The translations under genes were made by a program, and so were the position numbers. Below, piece by piece: positions 47,097 through 58,756 of a stretch of 64,000 nt of DNA (the stretch's first letter is position 1; every line of letters starts with the position of its first letter). The notes under the pieces were generated by a model. It saw only the letters and a list, made by a program, of their open reading frames with translations. It was not told the DNA's origin and searched no databases. The DNA comes from Imbricaverruca yamaguchii (taxonomy: Eukaryota > Arthropoda > Thecostraca > Neoverrucidae). The stretch lies in assembly GCA_034440575.1 (NCBI GenBank), contig JAOTOL010001656.1, positions 4,561,270 through 4,625,269 of the forward strand, read 5' to 3'.

Positions 47097-48875
47097 ATGG
47101 CTCAACGACGAACACAATTGGCGCATAAGTCTGATTTTTTAAAATATGGTTTTACTGAGATGAGAGACCGATCCGGGACTGTACGACCCAAATGTGTTCA
47201 ATGCCTACAAGTCCTTGCAAATGAGTATATGAAAGAAAATAAACTGAAGCGTCAACCTGCATTCAGTTCATCCTGATTTCACTGAGAAACCTTGAGTTAC
47301 TGGAAGGACAAGGAAGTACAAGCCAAACGAAGTCGGATCGATGCCCCATTTAGCGCAGCTTTTTCTCTGGAAGAAGCTCCTCTGGCATCCTTCGAGGTAG
47401 CGTGGATGATTGCGAAATGCAAAAAAAAAAATCACACAATCGGAGAGGAACTGGTGAAGCCAGCAGCAGTGGCAATGGTGAAGGCTATTTGTGGAGCTGA
47501 TATCGCGAGTAAAATTGAATCGGTTCCACTTTCGGACAACAGCATCAGAGGGAGAATTGAGCTGATTTCTGGGGACATTTTGGCGCAATTGATTGCTGCA
47601 TTGAAAGAGGCAGGCATATTTTCATTGCAGACTGACAAATCGGTTAATATTTCGGGTAACCCCTCACTGATGGTTTTTGTGAGGTGCAAGGGAGAAGACG
47701 ACATTTGTGAAGAATTTCTCTTCTGCAACGCCATGTCAACCACAACCACCGAAGAAGACATTTTCAATATGATCGATACATTCTTCAAGAAACACTAACT
47801 GGATTGGTCAAATTGTTTGGCTGTATGCACCGACGGAGCTTCCTCGGTGATGGGAAGTCGCCAAGGTTTTGTGGGTCGGGTGAAAATGGAAAACCCCGAT
47901 GTTATTTTAATCCACTGTTCCCTGCACCGAGAAAACCTCGCTTCTCGTGCTTTGCAACCAGAGCTTCATGCAGTCTTGCATGCTGACATCCAAATTGTGA
48001 ACTTCATCAAAGTGAGGGCTTTGAATTCACGCATATTCCACAAAATGTGTGAAGAGATGGGTTCGAAACATAAAGATTTGCTGTTTCACTCCGACGTCAG
48101 TTGGCTGTTTCGTGATAAGATTCTTGGAAGGGTTCTTAAACTTCGCACGGAAATTGAAATATTTATGTGAGAGAAAAACATGCTCTCGCAGATCCTTTCA
48201 AAGAGGCTGCCTGGCTGGCAAAACTTGCATTTTTGGGTGACATTTTTATGCCTCTGAATGAACTGAATTCAGACATGTAGGGCCGAGGTCATACCATGGT
48301 GGACACTGGTGAGAAAAGTATCTCGTTCAATTAAAAAGCGGCTCTTTGGAGAGCAAAAGTGGCCAGAGGGAGAACAGCAGCTTTTCCAGAGCTAAGTACT
48401 GTGCTCGAAGATCCGAAAAAAATATCTTTCGATGGGATCAAAGATGTTCTTGAAGAACATCTGAAGAATCTTGAAGAAGAAATTAGCAAATATTTTCCTG
48501 AAAATTTCGAGCTGAAAAGCATAGCTGGATCAAGAATGTGTTCAGCGTCGATGTCAGTGAAGTTGGAGAGGATATTCTTGAAGAAGAACTCATAGATCAC
48601 CAAGAGAACCAAGTGGAGAAAGAAAACTTCTAGAACCTCCAGTGTTCACAATTTTGGACTAAGCTGAAAGATAAGCCCATTCTGTCTCTGGAGGCTGAGA
48701 AAGCTCTTCTTCCCTTCCCGACGACATATCTAAGCGAACAAGGGTTTTCATGCCTGGTTACTATCAAAACGAAAGCAAGAAGTCGCTTGGATTCGAAGCA
48801 CGATTTGCGTTGTGCATCAAACCAAACTTTGAAGGTCTTGTTCGCCAAATGAAGCAGTTTCACGGCAGCCATTGA
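47097..48875 (+). pseudogene. hAT transposase (SCAND3/ZBED-like), multiply broken
   Basis: Starts with MAQRRTQLAHKSDFLKYGF at the ATG at 47097. A BED-type zinc finger follows, with CVQCLQVLANEYMKENKLKR and then, after a frameshift near 47262, a VHPDFTE segment. A second shift restores LSYWKDKEVQAKR. The catalytic domain has FEVAWMIAKCKK, IGEELVKPAAVAMVKAI, FSLQTDKSVNISG, then after a TAA at 47796-47798 VCTDGASSVMGSRQGF and HCSLHRENLASRAL, and FHSDVSWLFRDKILGRVLKL. A stop at 48168-48170 and others follow. The C-terminal dimerisation region is seen in FPTTYLSEQGFSCLVTIKTK (about 48713-48772). The normal end GSH-stop falls at 48873-48875. At least four stops or frameshifts make it inactive. Confidence 0.9.
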
Positions 48876-49204
48876 GACTTTGTTTGTAAATACATAGTTT
48901 CTTTTTCACGCGATACAGTTGGTTTCGTGTTAGATGAGTTTTGTTTCGTTAAGTTCGTTTTAAATTCATTTGAATTTGTTTTCAATTAGTTTTAATCGAA
49001 CTGTTGGTAAAAAAAAATACTTAACAGAGGTACATTTTTTTTATTGTAATATTTAGCATAAATATAAAGTAGCACTATGCATATTTATTGCAAAAAAGCA
49101 TTGACTGCCATTGCATGTGCTTGCACTCATTGAGGGTCGCCGAGTAGGGTTAATATTTTATTTAGGGTCGCGGCCGAAAAAGTTTGGGATAGGTGGCATT
49201 AGAC

Positions 49205-49295
49205 GGACGTTTCCCCGGGCCAGACCCAGCTGGTGGTATCGCAGTGTTTGCTCCTGGTTTGGCAGTTGCTGCGCCGTGCCGCCGGCAGCGCCGAT
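49205..49295. other. Short flank between the hAT element and the 12-bp array
   Basis: GC-rich unique sequence. It repeats the word ACGGWCGTTTCYCCGGGC found just left of the element (about 45993-46010), so a short local duplication may predate the insertion. Confidence 0.4.
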
Positions 49296-49535
49296 GGGCT
49301 AAACACACGAACAAACACTCGAACAAACAGATGAACAATTACACGAACAATTACACGAACAAATACACGACCAAACACACGAACAAACACACGAACAAAC
49401 ACGCGAACAAACACACGAACAAACACACTAACAAACACACGAACAAACACACGAACAAGCACACGAACAAACACACGAACAAACACACGAACAAACACGC
49501 GAACAAACACACGAACAAGCACACGAACAAACAGC
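49296..49535. repeat. Minisatellite, 12-bp unit, about 20 copies
   Basis: Unit ACACGAACAAAC with few variants. As 12 is divisible by three, frames on both strands stay open, and no gene is supported. Confidence 0.97.
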
Positions 49536-50827
49536 CACCGGCCGACCGGGGGGCACGCCTGCTGCCGACGGTCCGACCCGTGCTGTCGCGCGCCGCCACG
49601 TCATCACACCGACTGGCCACAGCGCGCCAGTTGGGATATTGACTATTGGGTCACTTGTTATTGCAGTACTGAAATCTAAGCATTTTGTAGCAGGAATACA
49701 TAAATTAAATAGTTTTAGTGGGCGACGTCCGACGAAATTGCTTACTCTCCCTAGATGCTATGCTTATTCAAGTAATACACCTTTGAAGTTAAAAGTTGTA
49801 ATACAGCTGTTATGTTACCCGGTAGGACGAATGCACGCTCATAATTTATATCATCATTTATATGGTACTCCTAATGATTTAAAGCAAGATATTGTCCAGG
49901 TGCACAACATAGTATGCACAGCATTATTGCTAGAAATTAATAAACGTGATTTTGCCTACGGTATTTGAAGCGAAAGCTACGGTCACTTAATCAAGTCCAC
50001 TTCATGAAGGCCACTTCGTCCCATTGACGGATCCAGCGGAGCCTATTTGACTTCTTTACCGGGGATTACAATTCCCATAATCATCTGTGAATTACAATTT
50101 CCATAATCATCTGTGAATTACATAATCCTGGTCGTAAATTTGCAAATACCGACCAAATAATCTTCTTCGGCATGTTTTTTCCCGTCGTCTCATCCGTGAA
50201 AATTTCATAAAATCTAGAGGTGGGCCGTTACTGGTGTGCCCCCCCTCCGAGAAGGGGGCTAACCAAGGACAATCGACCGGAGCCTCTCCTCTTCCTATCT
50301 TCTCACCCAAAGTCATCTCGCTGGGAAACCTGGGCCTCTTTGCCAGGTCTCGGTTCAACCCAATGTATTCTCGCGATTGGTTGCGTTCTCCGGGGGCAGC
50401 AGTGCCCGGCCCTCCAGACGAATGGCTCGCTGGAGTACAATTTCTTTAACTGTCCCTGCTTCTGCCAGGTAATTCTCAGGATATGTTTTCTTATTTTGTC
50501 CTAGCATGCCTCATGTTCCTATAGGGTTGCACCTTGGAGACATACTCTAGGGGTGGGAAAATTGCTTTGTTTTGTCTGTGAATGATCAGTTAGACACCGG
50601 CTTTCTCGATTTGAACCCATAGATTAATTGGAGGCAATGATCCTAAGAAGTTGTGCATGGAATCAGAGAGTACACGCCCTTCTTGCACTATCGGTGAATA
50701 CTCTTTTACAGCTTGTGCGTGACAAGAATGAGTTAACAGCGGCATAAACCCACGACTCGATTAGCAAGTCCACAGGTGGGCGGGGAAATGGTGCTGACCT
50801 GTGACGGTTATTCGCGAACCAGTCCCG
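49536..50827. other. No gene recognised
   Basis: A 109-codon plus frame (49639-49968) is unrecognised. About 50055-50120 has two to three tandem copies of ATTACAATTTCCATAATCATC. Confidence 0.4.
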
Positions 50828-51490
50828 GCGGATTTCCGCACATTTCGAACTTTTCAAGCTTCATTCGAAATGGATGGCGAACTGTGCATGACACCCTTGC
50901 GGAATACATGCTACCGTGTTTGTCATAAACGCTAGGTGCATTGCCGGGCCGCATCATTCCATAGCTCTTACAGGTTCCTGTGCAGGTCAAGTCACGCATA
51001 GTCAATATAGGGTTTTATATCTCAACACATAATTTCGGCCCTAGTGGGCAACAATGAACGTTTAATTAGACACCCAAAACTTAAAATTCAGCACCCAACG
51101 TTTAATTCAGCACCCAAATTTAAACTTAAAATTGTTCGGACTATATTTGGTGAGCTGACCTTTGTTGGCCAAGTGTTAACACAAACACAAGGGTCAAAGT
51201 GGGTCAAAGCTGGTGCTAAGTAATTGCCAATACTGCGCCCGGGCTCGGTGTTCATGTTTATACCGCATGGGCACGCATTGTTTTTTTTGCACCAAAAATA
51301 AAAACCCTATATTATTGACCTTGAGTGACTTGACTTCACCTGCGCCGAAATGATATACAATCATGCGACCGCTCCTTGGACTTCGAAGTAAGTGTGGAGC
51401 ACGGTGATGTGTATTTCATAATGGTGCAATGCATAGCTTGGCATCTATTTGGGTCCTAGCTGGAAAGGTGCAGAGTCTGCGGAAATCCGC
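50828..51490. repeat. Large imperfect inverted repeat (foldback or MITE-like), arms about 190 bp
   Basis: GCGGATTTCCGC at 50828-50839 is mirrored by its reverse complement at 51479-51490. Further in, AAATGGATGGCGAACTGTGC (about 50869) and TACATGCTACCGTG pair with AAATAGATGCCAAGCTATGC and TACACATCACCGTG on the opposite strand near 51430-51390. The inner ends CAGGTC, AAGTCACGCATAGTCAAT, ATAGGGTTTT (50983-51015) pair with CAGGTGAAGTCAAGTCAC and GGTCAATAATATAGGGTTTT (51342-51300, reverse strand). The arms are symmetric about 51158, with a spacer of roughly 280 bp. The spacer holds tandem CAGCACCCAA..TTAA words. No transposase and no target duplication were found. It could be a foldback transposon or an inverted duplication. 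Confidence 0.7.
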
Positions 51491-51587
51491 GGAGATATGC
51501 TCAAGAAGAATCGTCCAATGTCAGTAACCTGATCTTACATAACCTGACAACAAACTTAACACCAAAAATTCTGCACTGAATGCCCGC

Positions 51588-51660
51588 AAGTCTGTTGGTT
51601 GGTTGGTTATTGGGGTTTAGAGGCGCATCAACTACGTCGGCCATGCAGCATTTCTCTGCA
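51588..51660 (+). repeat. Interspersed repeat family 'GCGCATCRAC', copy B
   Basis: (TTGG)n leader, then TTATTGGGGTTTAGAGGCGC, ATCAACTACGTCGGCCATG. Compare the copies at 2722-2795 and 62845-62912. It is the best preserved at the leader. Confidence 0.55.
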
Positions 51661-51884
51661 GGTGCAGTTCAGAATTCCTTTGCATTTTATTTGTCCATTT
51701 ATGTGCTGAACAACACTCCTGACTCCGCCATGCACCGAGGTGTATGCACCGAAGGGTGCCGACAAACATTATTTGTTTTAAAATGTCTGTATTTCTGCAA
51801 TGGAATTTCCGTAGTTTAATCCCCAGATGGATCGAAATTGAAGCTTGGTTTAGTGTTACCAGTCTCATTCTAATCGCACTCCAA

Positions 51885-52655
51885 TAAACATGGTTTTTAC
51901 CTCCCCCAGTACAAATTAAATATTTTGCGCATATTCATGTACCGTCATTGCGAGGCCCGTTGTTCGGATCGGATCACGGTGGCCGTACAACACTTTCCAT
52001 CAGCAGTTATTTCACACATACACAAATTACATTTACACTCACCTCTACAATGTGTAGCTTATGCTCTATGTTTCCATGGTCGAAATATATACACATGCTC
52101 AATTTATGTTCCACCACACGCAGACAACACCAATATTTCGACACACTTTGAACATCTCATAGCACACTTCAAAAACCTTTTCATTTTACTTCGAGGTTTT
52201 AGCGCACATAGCCCAGCTTGGGATAAAACACACACATACAGACACTCGCAGCCGCATACTTGAACACATTTTAGACTGGCAAAATTATCATTGCTCAACA
52301 CCGGAGAACCAGCTTTGTCACCTCGGACATCATCCAGGTCCAATCATTCAGGTCCGACTCCAAATCTGTTTGCACATCGGCCATACTTTCCTCACCCATC
52401 GATATATTTACACTGCTTTACCTCGACCTTCATGGCCATTATACAATACTCATCTTGCAGTTCCACATATTCTCCGTCATTGTCACATTGTCAGAAGTAC
52501 CACGGCCCTAGAAAAACACTGACCGATTTTTGCATACACACAAAATTCCTTTCCTTTGCCCACACTGTTGACAGATGACCACCCATTTCTCCATAAATTG
52601 CGTTTTGCTTCCCTACGATAAACCAATCTGTTCCAAGAATTTTATATTGAAAAAT
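51885..52655 (+). mobile_element. Decayed I-type LINE: endonuclease fragment joined to C-terminal region
   Basis: Frame 51925-52263 gives SPLQCVAYALCFHGRNIYTC, SIYVPPHADNTN and FILLRGFSAHSPAWD, which correspond to the endonuclease core of I/Jockey-type LINEs (family pattern '.CS.Y.PP......LLLGDFNAH.P.WG'). GDFNAH is altered to RGFSAH. After a frameshift comes LSLLNTGEPALSPRTSSRSN (52283-52335), matching the end of that domain. A third segment (about 52420-52650) reads WPLYNTHLAVPHILRHCHIV and, after stops, HPFLHKLRFASL and TNLFQEFYI, resembling the 'C..C...L.V.HIL..C' and terminal helix of these proteins. The reverse transcriptase is missing, so there is a large internal deletion. It has many stops and is very old. 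Identification rests on motif patterns. Confidence 0.68.
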
Positions 52656-52854
52656 CCAACACCGTCTTTCCTTTAACACCATACTTTCTGCACGAAATTT
52701 CATAAGGAGGCCGAAGTTCCATTTTTAATAAAGGAATCAAGCAAAACAAATATTTGTCAGAAGCCACCATTACGTTGCCTAATTTCTGTATGTGCAGCCC
52801 CCACCATTTGCTACGAAACCTCCCGCCGCGCATGGCCGCAAACACACTTCGGTT

Positions 52855-53325
52855 TGTAGACCTTACGACGTACCATACCGGGTCAGTGTCAATAGACCTT
52901 ACGATGTACCATATCGGGTCAGTGTCAATGGACCTTACGACGTACCATACCTGGCCAGTGTCAATAGACCTCACGACGTACCATACCGGGTCAGTGTCAA
53001 TAGACCTTACGACGTACCATGCCGCGTCAGTGTCAATAGACCTTACGACGTACCATACCGGGCCAGTGTCAATAGACCTTACGACACACCATACCGGGTC
53101 AGTTTCAATAGACCTTACGACGCACCATACCGGGTCAGTGTCAATAGACCTCACGACGTACCATACCGGGTCAGTGTCAATAGACCTTACGACGCACCAT
53201 ACCGGGTCAGTGTCAATAGACCTTACGACGCACCATACCGGGTCAGTGTCAATAGACCTTACGACGCACCATACCGGGTCAGTGTCAATAGACCTTACGA
53301 CGCACCATACCTGGTCAGTGTCAAG
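52855..53325. repeat. Minisatellite, 36-bp unit, about 13 copies
   Basis: Unit GTACCATACCGGGTCAGTGT followed by CAATAGACCTTACGAC. The right-hand copies use GCACCATACC instead of GTACCATACC, forming a separate homogeneous block. Frames on both strands of about 180-230 codons are artefacts of 36 being a multiple of three. Confidence 0.97.
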
Positions 53326-53784
53326 TGACACCTACTTGCATGTTGTCTGATTGGACTAACGCACATATTCTCAAAAAGAAATGTGCATGGATGGTTCCAA
53401 TACCGACTCCCTAAATGTGTGCATATATGCACCAATTGATTGTCACAAATTTGGTGTATATATATATATATATAAAAGCTCAACAACACAATGTGAACAC
53501 ACAAATCAACCCCCAAAATCTAAACAAATTTCATGATGCATCACGTTTAGCAGTAGGACATGCGCATCATGACCAATAGCAGTCTGTGAATGCTTGTATG
53601 CTGTTAACATGACATAGTCTCAAACGACATGGACACCAATTTTTGTCACCAAACAAATGTCGTCACTTGAGTATACCTATTGGTTCAGTACGCGAGCTTT
53701 CCTGATTACAGCGCAAATACGAAAAAAACACATCGGTGAGGATTATGTCAAGGTGATGATAAGCCCTGGGTGAGTCGCTGGTCA
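53326..53784. other. No gene recognised; short (TA)n at 53455-53474
   Basis: AT-rich sequence with a small TATATA tract. Nothing else is supported. Confidence 0.45.
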
Positions 53785-54400
53785 CCCAAAGCTTCGTGAC
53801 ACACTTCTGCGTGTCCTACTTCTGGGTGACACGTATCTGAGTGACACCTCAGCGTGATATGCCCTTGAGTGGCACCTCAGGGTGACACGCCTCTGGGTGA
53901 CACGTCTCTAAGTGACACCTCAGGGTGACACCTCAGGATGACACGCCTCTGAGTGGGACCTCAGGGTGATACGCCTCTGGGTGACACCTCAGGGTGACAC
54001 CTCAGGGTGACACGCCTCTGAGTGACACCCCAGGGTGACACCTCAGGGTGACACGCCTCTGAGTGGCACCTCAGGGTGACACGCCTCTGAGTGACACCTT
54101 AGGGTGACACGCCTCTGAGTGGCACCTCAGGATGACACCTCAGGGTGACACGCCTCTGAGTGACACTTCAGTGTGACACGCCTCTGGGTGAGACGCCTCT
54201 GAGTGACACTTCAGGGTGACATGCCTCTGGGTGACACGTCTCTAAGTGACACCTCAGGGTGACACCTCATGGTGACACGCCTCTGAGTGACACTTCAGGG
54301 TGACACGCCTCTGGGTGACACGCCTCTGGGTGACACGCCTCTGAGTGACACCTCAGAGTGACACCTCAGGGTGACACTTCAGGATGACACGCCTCTGAGT
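53785..54400. repeat. Mosaic minisatellite of two units (about 13 and 15 bp)
   Basis: Two related words, GTGACACCTCAGG (13 bp) and GTGACACGCCTCTGA (15 bp), alternate irregularly, about 40 copies in all, with less regular units at the left edge. The order of words is not a simple period, so blocks were shuffled or deleted repeatedly. Confidence 0.94.
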
Positions 54401-57389
54401 GGCAGCAAATATGTGAGACCATCTGTCGGTGTATTCGGCAGAACCGACGACGGCTCTGGACGTGTGAGACTGCGCTGTGATATCTGCCAGGCAAACAAGC
54501 CAAGTCGTGTCGAGCCTAGGCGCAAGCAAAAAGTGGCGCGCACGAGGCTCCGCTAGCTGATGAAGCGGTGCAAAAAGTTCGCGCACGACTCGGCCGTACG
54601 ATGGTCGCATCTGCTGGCCCGTGTTTGCTAACTATGGCGCCGAGTGAAGGGTCAGTCAGCGAACGAAAGTGACCTTTAGAGATACTTGGTCTAAACAGCG
54701 TGACAGGTGCTGATGTCTCGTTCCTGAGCATCATCATGCAACCGACTGTTCCGAAGGCGCGTGCATTCTGAGGCACAGCAACGCTGGTGAATAGTGGATC
54801 AGCAAATTGTAATTGGAATACGAAAATCAGCGGGGATGAGTAGGCGGGAACTAACGCACTGCCACTAGTCGAGTTAGAAAGCATGTGTTAATGCACTCAT
54901 TCATGCAGCGGACATATTAATGTGTTCGCATGCAAATTGTTTCTTGAGAAGTCAAATAATGTGTTCAGAAAGACATTTACAGATCATGGAAAGAACTTGA
55001 TCTAACGTTGCCACCATTTCAGTTTCCGCTATGTAAACAATCAATGTATAATTTGATATTCGATGTGGGTCGGCCCGCTTCCGCAAATTTGCCATTTGCA
55101 GTGGAACGCGATCCTTCCTACTGGAGCTAGTGAGTAAGATATAACACCAAGTAGTAAATTATTAGCAGACGAATGCTGTGCGGATCAGATATACCTTTCT
55201 AGCGGGCACAGTGACTCCAATGAAGAGCTCGCACACTCTGCCGTAAAGCCATAGCCGCCGACTAAGCTATCGCTGGTTCTAAGTGAAGACGAAGCCATCA
55301 TGTTGCATGAGATCACCAGTTACATGAATGTTGAAGGCTTCCAACATGAATGTTGTCTATTGTACGAGTATGCAGCAGAGCGTTTCTGTTATGAAATATT
55401 TTGGCTAAAACCGTGCTGCGCATTTGTCATAAGACGACTTCGGTGAAAAAAAAACAGGTGATTGAACTTGTTGGGAATAAAAATTCGTATTCGTCGCAAA
55501 CGTTTTGCATCAAAGCAAATAGCAAAACCAATGCCTCTATGAGAGCTCTATTAGACTCCAGGGTGAGATTCCCGCCACCATGTCCCAGGAAGAGGATGGT
55601 TTTCACATCATTTTTATGGATCCCCCCCTCCCCCTATCTTCTCTACGACCCTTAGAGGTTCTCTGAAATTTTTTATATCGAGCTCTTGATGGCTCCTAGA
55701 ATTTCAGGAGTGCCTTCAGTTCCCTGGGACAGTGGTGGTGCTAATGGCGCGTCAAGCTTTCAATGGCGCGTGGAACGGTCAATGACGTCTGACCTGTTAC
55801 GTCACAATTAACGGAGTGAACTGTACATGCACACAGAGGGTTATTTCGCTGAGATGTATTTATGTTCGAATCGGCGACATCGGCTGGAAGCATTTTGACT
55901 TAGATAGATTGGCGTCAGACCCTCCTCTGTCCTACTCTTCCCAACAAATGGTAAAATCCAGCAACCCAGTAAATCACCAAGTCCTGGGTTTACAACATAA
56001 GCTGTAAAAATATTGCAAGGCCAGGTCATAGCAAGATCTGGTCATCAGATAAGTGAAAATGTTGGTTCAATCCAAGATTGGGTTATCATTTTCGCAAAAT
56101 CAAACATTTCCACAAAAACTTATGTCATAGGCCCGATGCTATCTGCTAGCATACCACATTTTCCGTCCAAATCCTTCAAGGTTACCACTGGAGGAGCGAA
56201 AGCGTAATTCATGCATTGCAGGCGCCGCCCACTGCAAATCTACCGGTGTCGACTCGGTGGCACCAGAGTCCTGTATCGGCTTTCTCCAAAAATAAGGTAA
56301 GCCGTAATCAATTGATTATTATGCCCCTTTGCTTCTTGGAGTTCAAGAACGGAGCCACACAATGCTGTTGGATGCATCTTTCGACTTCGCCCAGAAAAAG
56401 TGAAAGGGGACGGGCCAAAATGACGCCTTCCTGCAGTGCACAATCAATGGAAATATCCAGCAGTCATATATATATATATATATATATATACATGCGCCAA
56501 TATTCATGGCACTCGGCACTTTACGTTCGACGCATTGAGTTTGATATATATCCACTCGATATTCTGCGTTTGCATATTTTGTTCAATAGCGCCTCCGCGC
56601 CCCAGTCCTGGAATCGAAGGGCTCGCCGACTTCGTCTGTCAGATCGACGACTCACTCGTGCAGAAATTAATACAGAACAGATGAGTTTCGAACCGGTAAT
56701 CTCTGGGCAGTTCGATGGCCGACAATGGAGTGAGTATGGTGGTGTCACCACTTGTCTACACGGCTGCCTATATCTGCGTCTGCCGAATGAAAAACCGACA
56801 TACTTCGCACGGGAGGCACGTCATCCGACGAAGGACACGCACTGAAGCGATCGGCGCGTCCTCTTCTCGAGACGCCGAGCGCTCGCGGTATTCTCCGCAC
56901 ACCAGCGACGAATGCGGCGCTCGCGTGACAGACCTGCCCGAGACGAAATGAGCCCGTATCTGAGCGACGACAGATGGGTAGAATGAACAGTTTCGGGGCT
57001 GCCTGCCCACTCAGGCAATCGGCCACCTTTTCAAAACAAGTGTTCTGCAAAAGGCGATGCGGCACGCGCAGAACACAGTTCTGCGCCCGCCCCAGGCGTT
57101 TCCACGGGCGCGTGTGTACCGACTGGCTGCCGTCAGCACCGGGTGGCAGAAGTTATCACTTCGGCGTGCTGGCACCGCGCCGGGCACAGACAAGAGGAAA
57201 TCAACCACACCAAGAGGCAATCGATTGTGCTGGAAGTTGGTGGCGGCTTGCGCCGTGAGTGCCTGCATACCTAACTGCCCATCAACGCCCGGCTTGTTTG
57301 ACCATCAGCGATGGAGAATTGTAACAATAGTGACGTTAGTGTGACATTAGTACGTGACGTTAGTAGAATAGTTATATTTTTGACGGCCG
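54401..57389. other. No gene recognised; inverted repeat at 55572-55742 and (TA)n at 56466-56490
   Basis: CCGCCACCATGTCCCAGG (55572-55589) is mirrored by CCTGGGACAGTGGTGG (about 55722-55738), one base longer in the middle, around a loop of about 130 bp. The longest frame (56216-56845, 209 codons) spans the TA microsatellite and is not recognised. 56560-57290 is relatively GC-rich with overlapping unrecognised frames on both strands and no convincing exon. Confidence 0.4.
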
Positions 57390-57690
57390 CCGACGGTCAA
57401 GAAAGTGGCGTAAGGTCGCTGACGGTCGAGGAGGTGGCGTAAGGTCACCGGCGGTCGAGGAGGTGGCGTAAGGTCGCCGGCGGTCGAGGAGGTGGTGTAA
57501 GGTCGCCGACGGTCGAGGAGGTGGCGTGAGGTTGCAGACGGTCGAGGAGTTGGCGTGAGGTTGCAGACGGTCGAGGGGTGGTGTAAGGTCGCCGACGGTC
57601 GAGGAGGTGGCGTAAGGTCGCCGACGGTCGAGGAGGTGGCATAAGGTCGCCGACGGTTGAGGAGGTGGCGTGAGTTCGCCGACCTCTGAG
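57390..57690. repeat. Minisatellite, 29-bp unit, about 10 copies
   Basis: Unit GTCGAGGAGGTGGCGTAAGG followed by TCGCCGACG. Two copies carry TTGCAGACG, and one is shortened (GAGGGGTGGTG). Confidence 0.95.
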
Positions 57691-58756
57691 CCCCTGGTTC
57701 ATCCGGTGGGATATCGCTTTACCGACAGCAACTGCTTCATGAACGAAGGGTTTTGCAGAGTTTCACGCGGCCACTGGTCGACATCGATCGACAAAACCTT
57801 AGATGAAGACCCCTTTCATATTTGAGGAGAATATGGAGATAGCTAGCAATCGTTTCGAATGAGGAATATCTAAGTTGCGATGTATGCCTAATGCTAATTT
57901 TAATTCAAGTGCACACAGAAAGAAGAATGGGTAACCCAGAAATATGTGCGAGAAATGTATATGCATTTCTTGCAGATATTTTAACCAAATAATCGGTGCT
58001 CTTCTTCACTGGTTCCTCGATCGTCGGGATAATATTGCTCCATTTTCGTCATGAACTATGTAGTGCTACACTACCTTTTTATATTTTAAACCAAGTTCAA
58101 CGTACATTTATATATAAGCTCAAGTTTGTTGACACTGTTTTGGGTAAAAAGTACGTTATTGGATTATTTTTCAGGTTGAAAAAAGCGTTCTTCTTAGTTT
58201 ACATTTGACAACAACATTGACAGCCAGTTCTGCATGCTTGAACACCCTAAATATGTGTCAAAAAGATCTCCTCTGCCAGATACCTCTATGTAGCTATGCT
58301 GTGCCTGATCTAATCTACCGCAGATACCCGATCATAATCAAATACGTTTTCTTGAATATTTAGCACTTTTACCCATTTGGTATATTTTGCAATATTATCT
58401 TTCAGTCAAGTTACATTCTGTCCTAAGATTGAACAGGAAGGAAACCAATGGCGATGAGAGCGTCGAATATAATTGTAAGCTAACAGGAAATTCACTGTTT
58501 TATGGCGATATAACCTACATAGTTATTATAACCTACATAGGTGAACGTAGCGACTTCTTAGAACAAAGCAAACTCTTAATGTGGAACAAAATGAATTAAT
58601 TTTCGATGGTGTTAAGCAAGCAAAGGAATACATTAGCGAATTTCACTGCACGTTTTTATACTGAAATTTCGTATTAGAGCAAGGAAATGTTGCGCCAACT
58701 GAGTATGGGAAAAAGGACGGCAATCTGAAAGATAACACAAACAGACCGGACCCGGT
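57691..58756. other. AT-rich, no gene recognised
   Basis: Frames of about 70 codons only. A small direct repeat TAACCTACATAG(TTATTA) is seen near 58510-58540. Confidence 0.4.

Noticed and set aside
52642..53350. 229-codon minus and 198-codon plus frames
   Set aside because: Artefacts of the 36-bp minisatellite, whose unit is a multiple of three and lacks stops in several frames.
56216..56845. 209-codon plus-strand frame as a gene
   Set aside because: It passes through a (TA)n microsatellite (YIYIYIYIY), overlaps several frames on both strands and resembles nothing recognisable.
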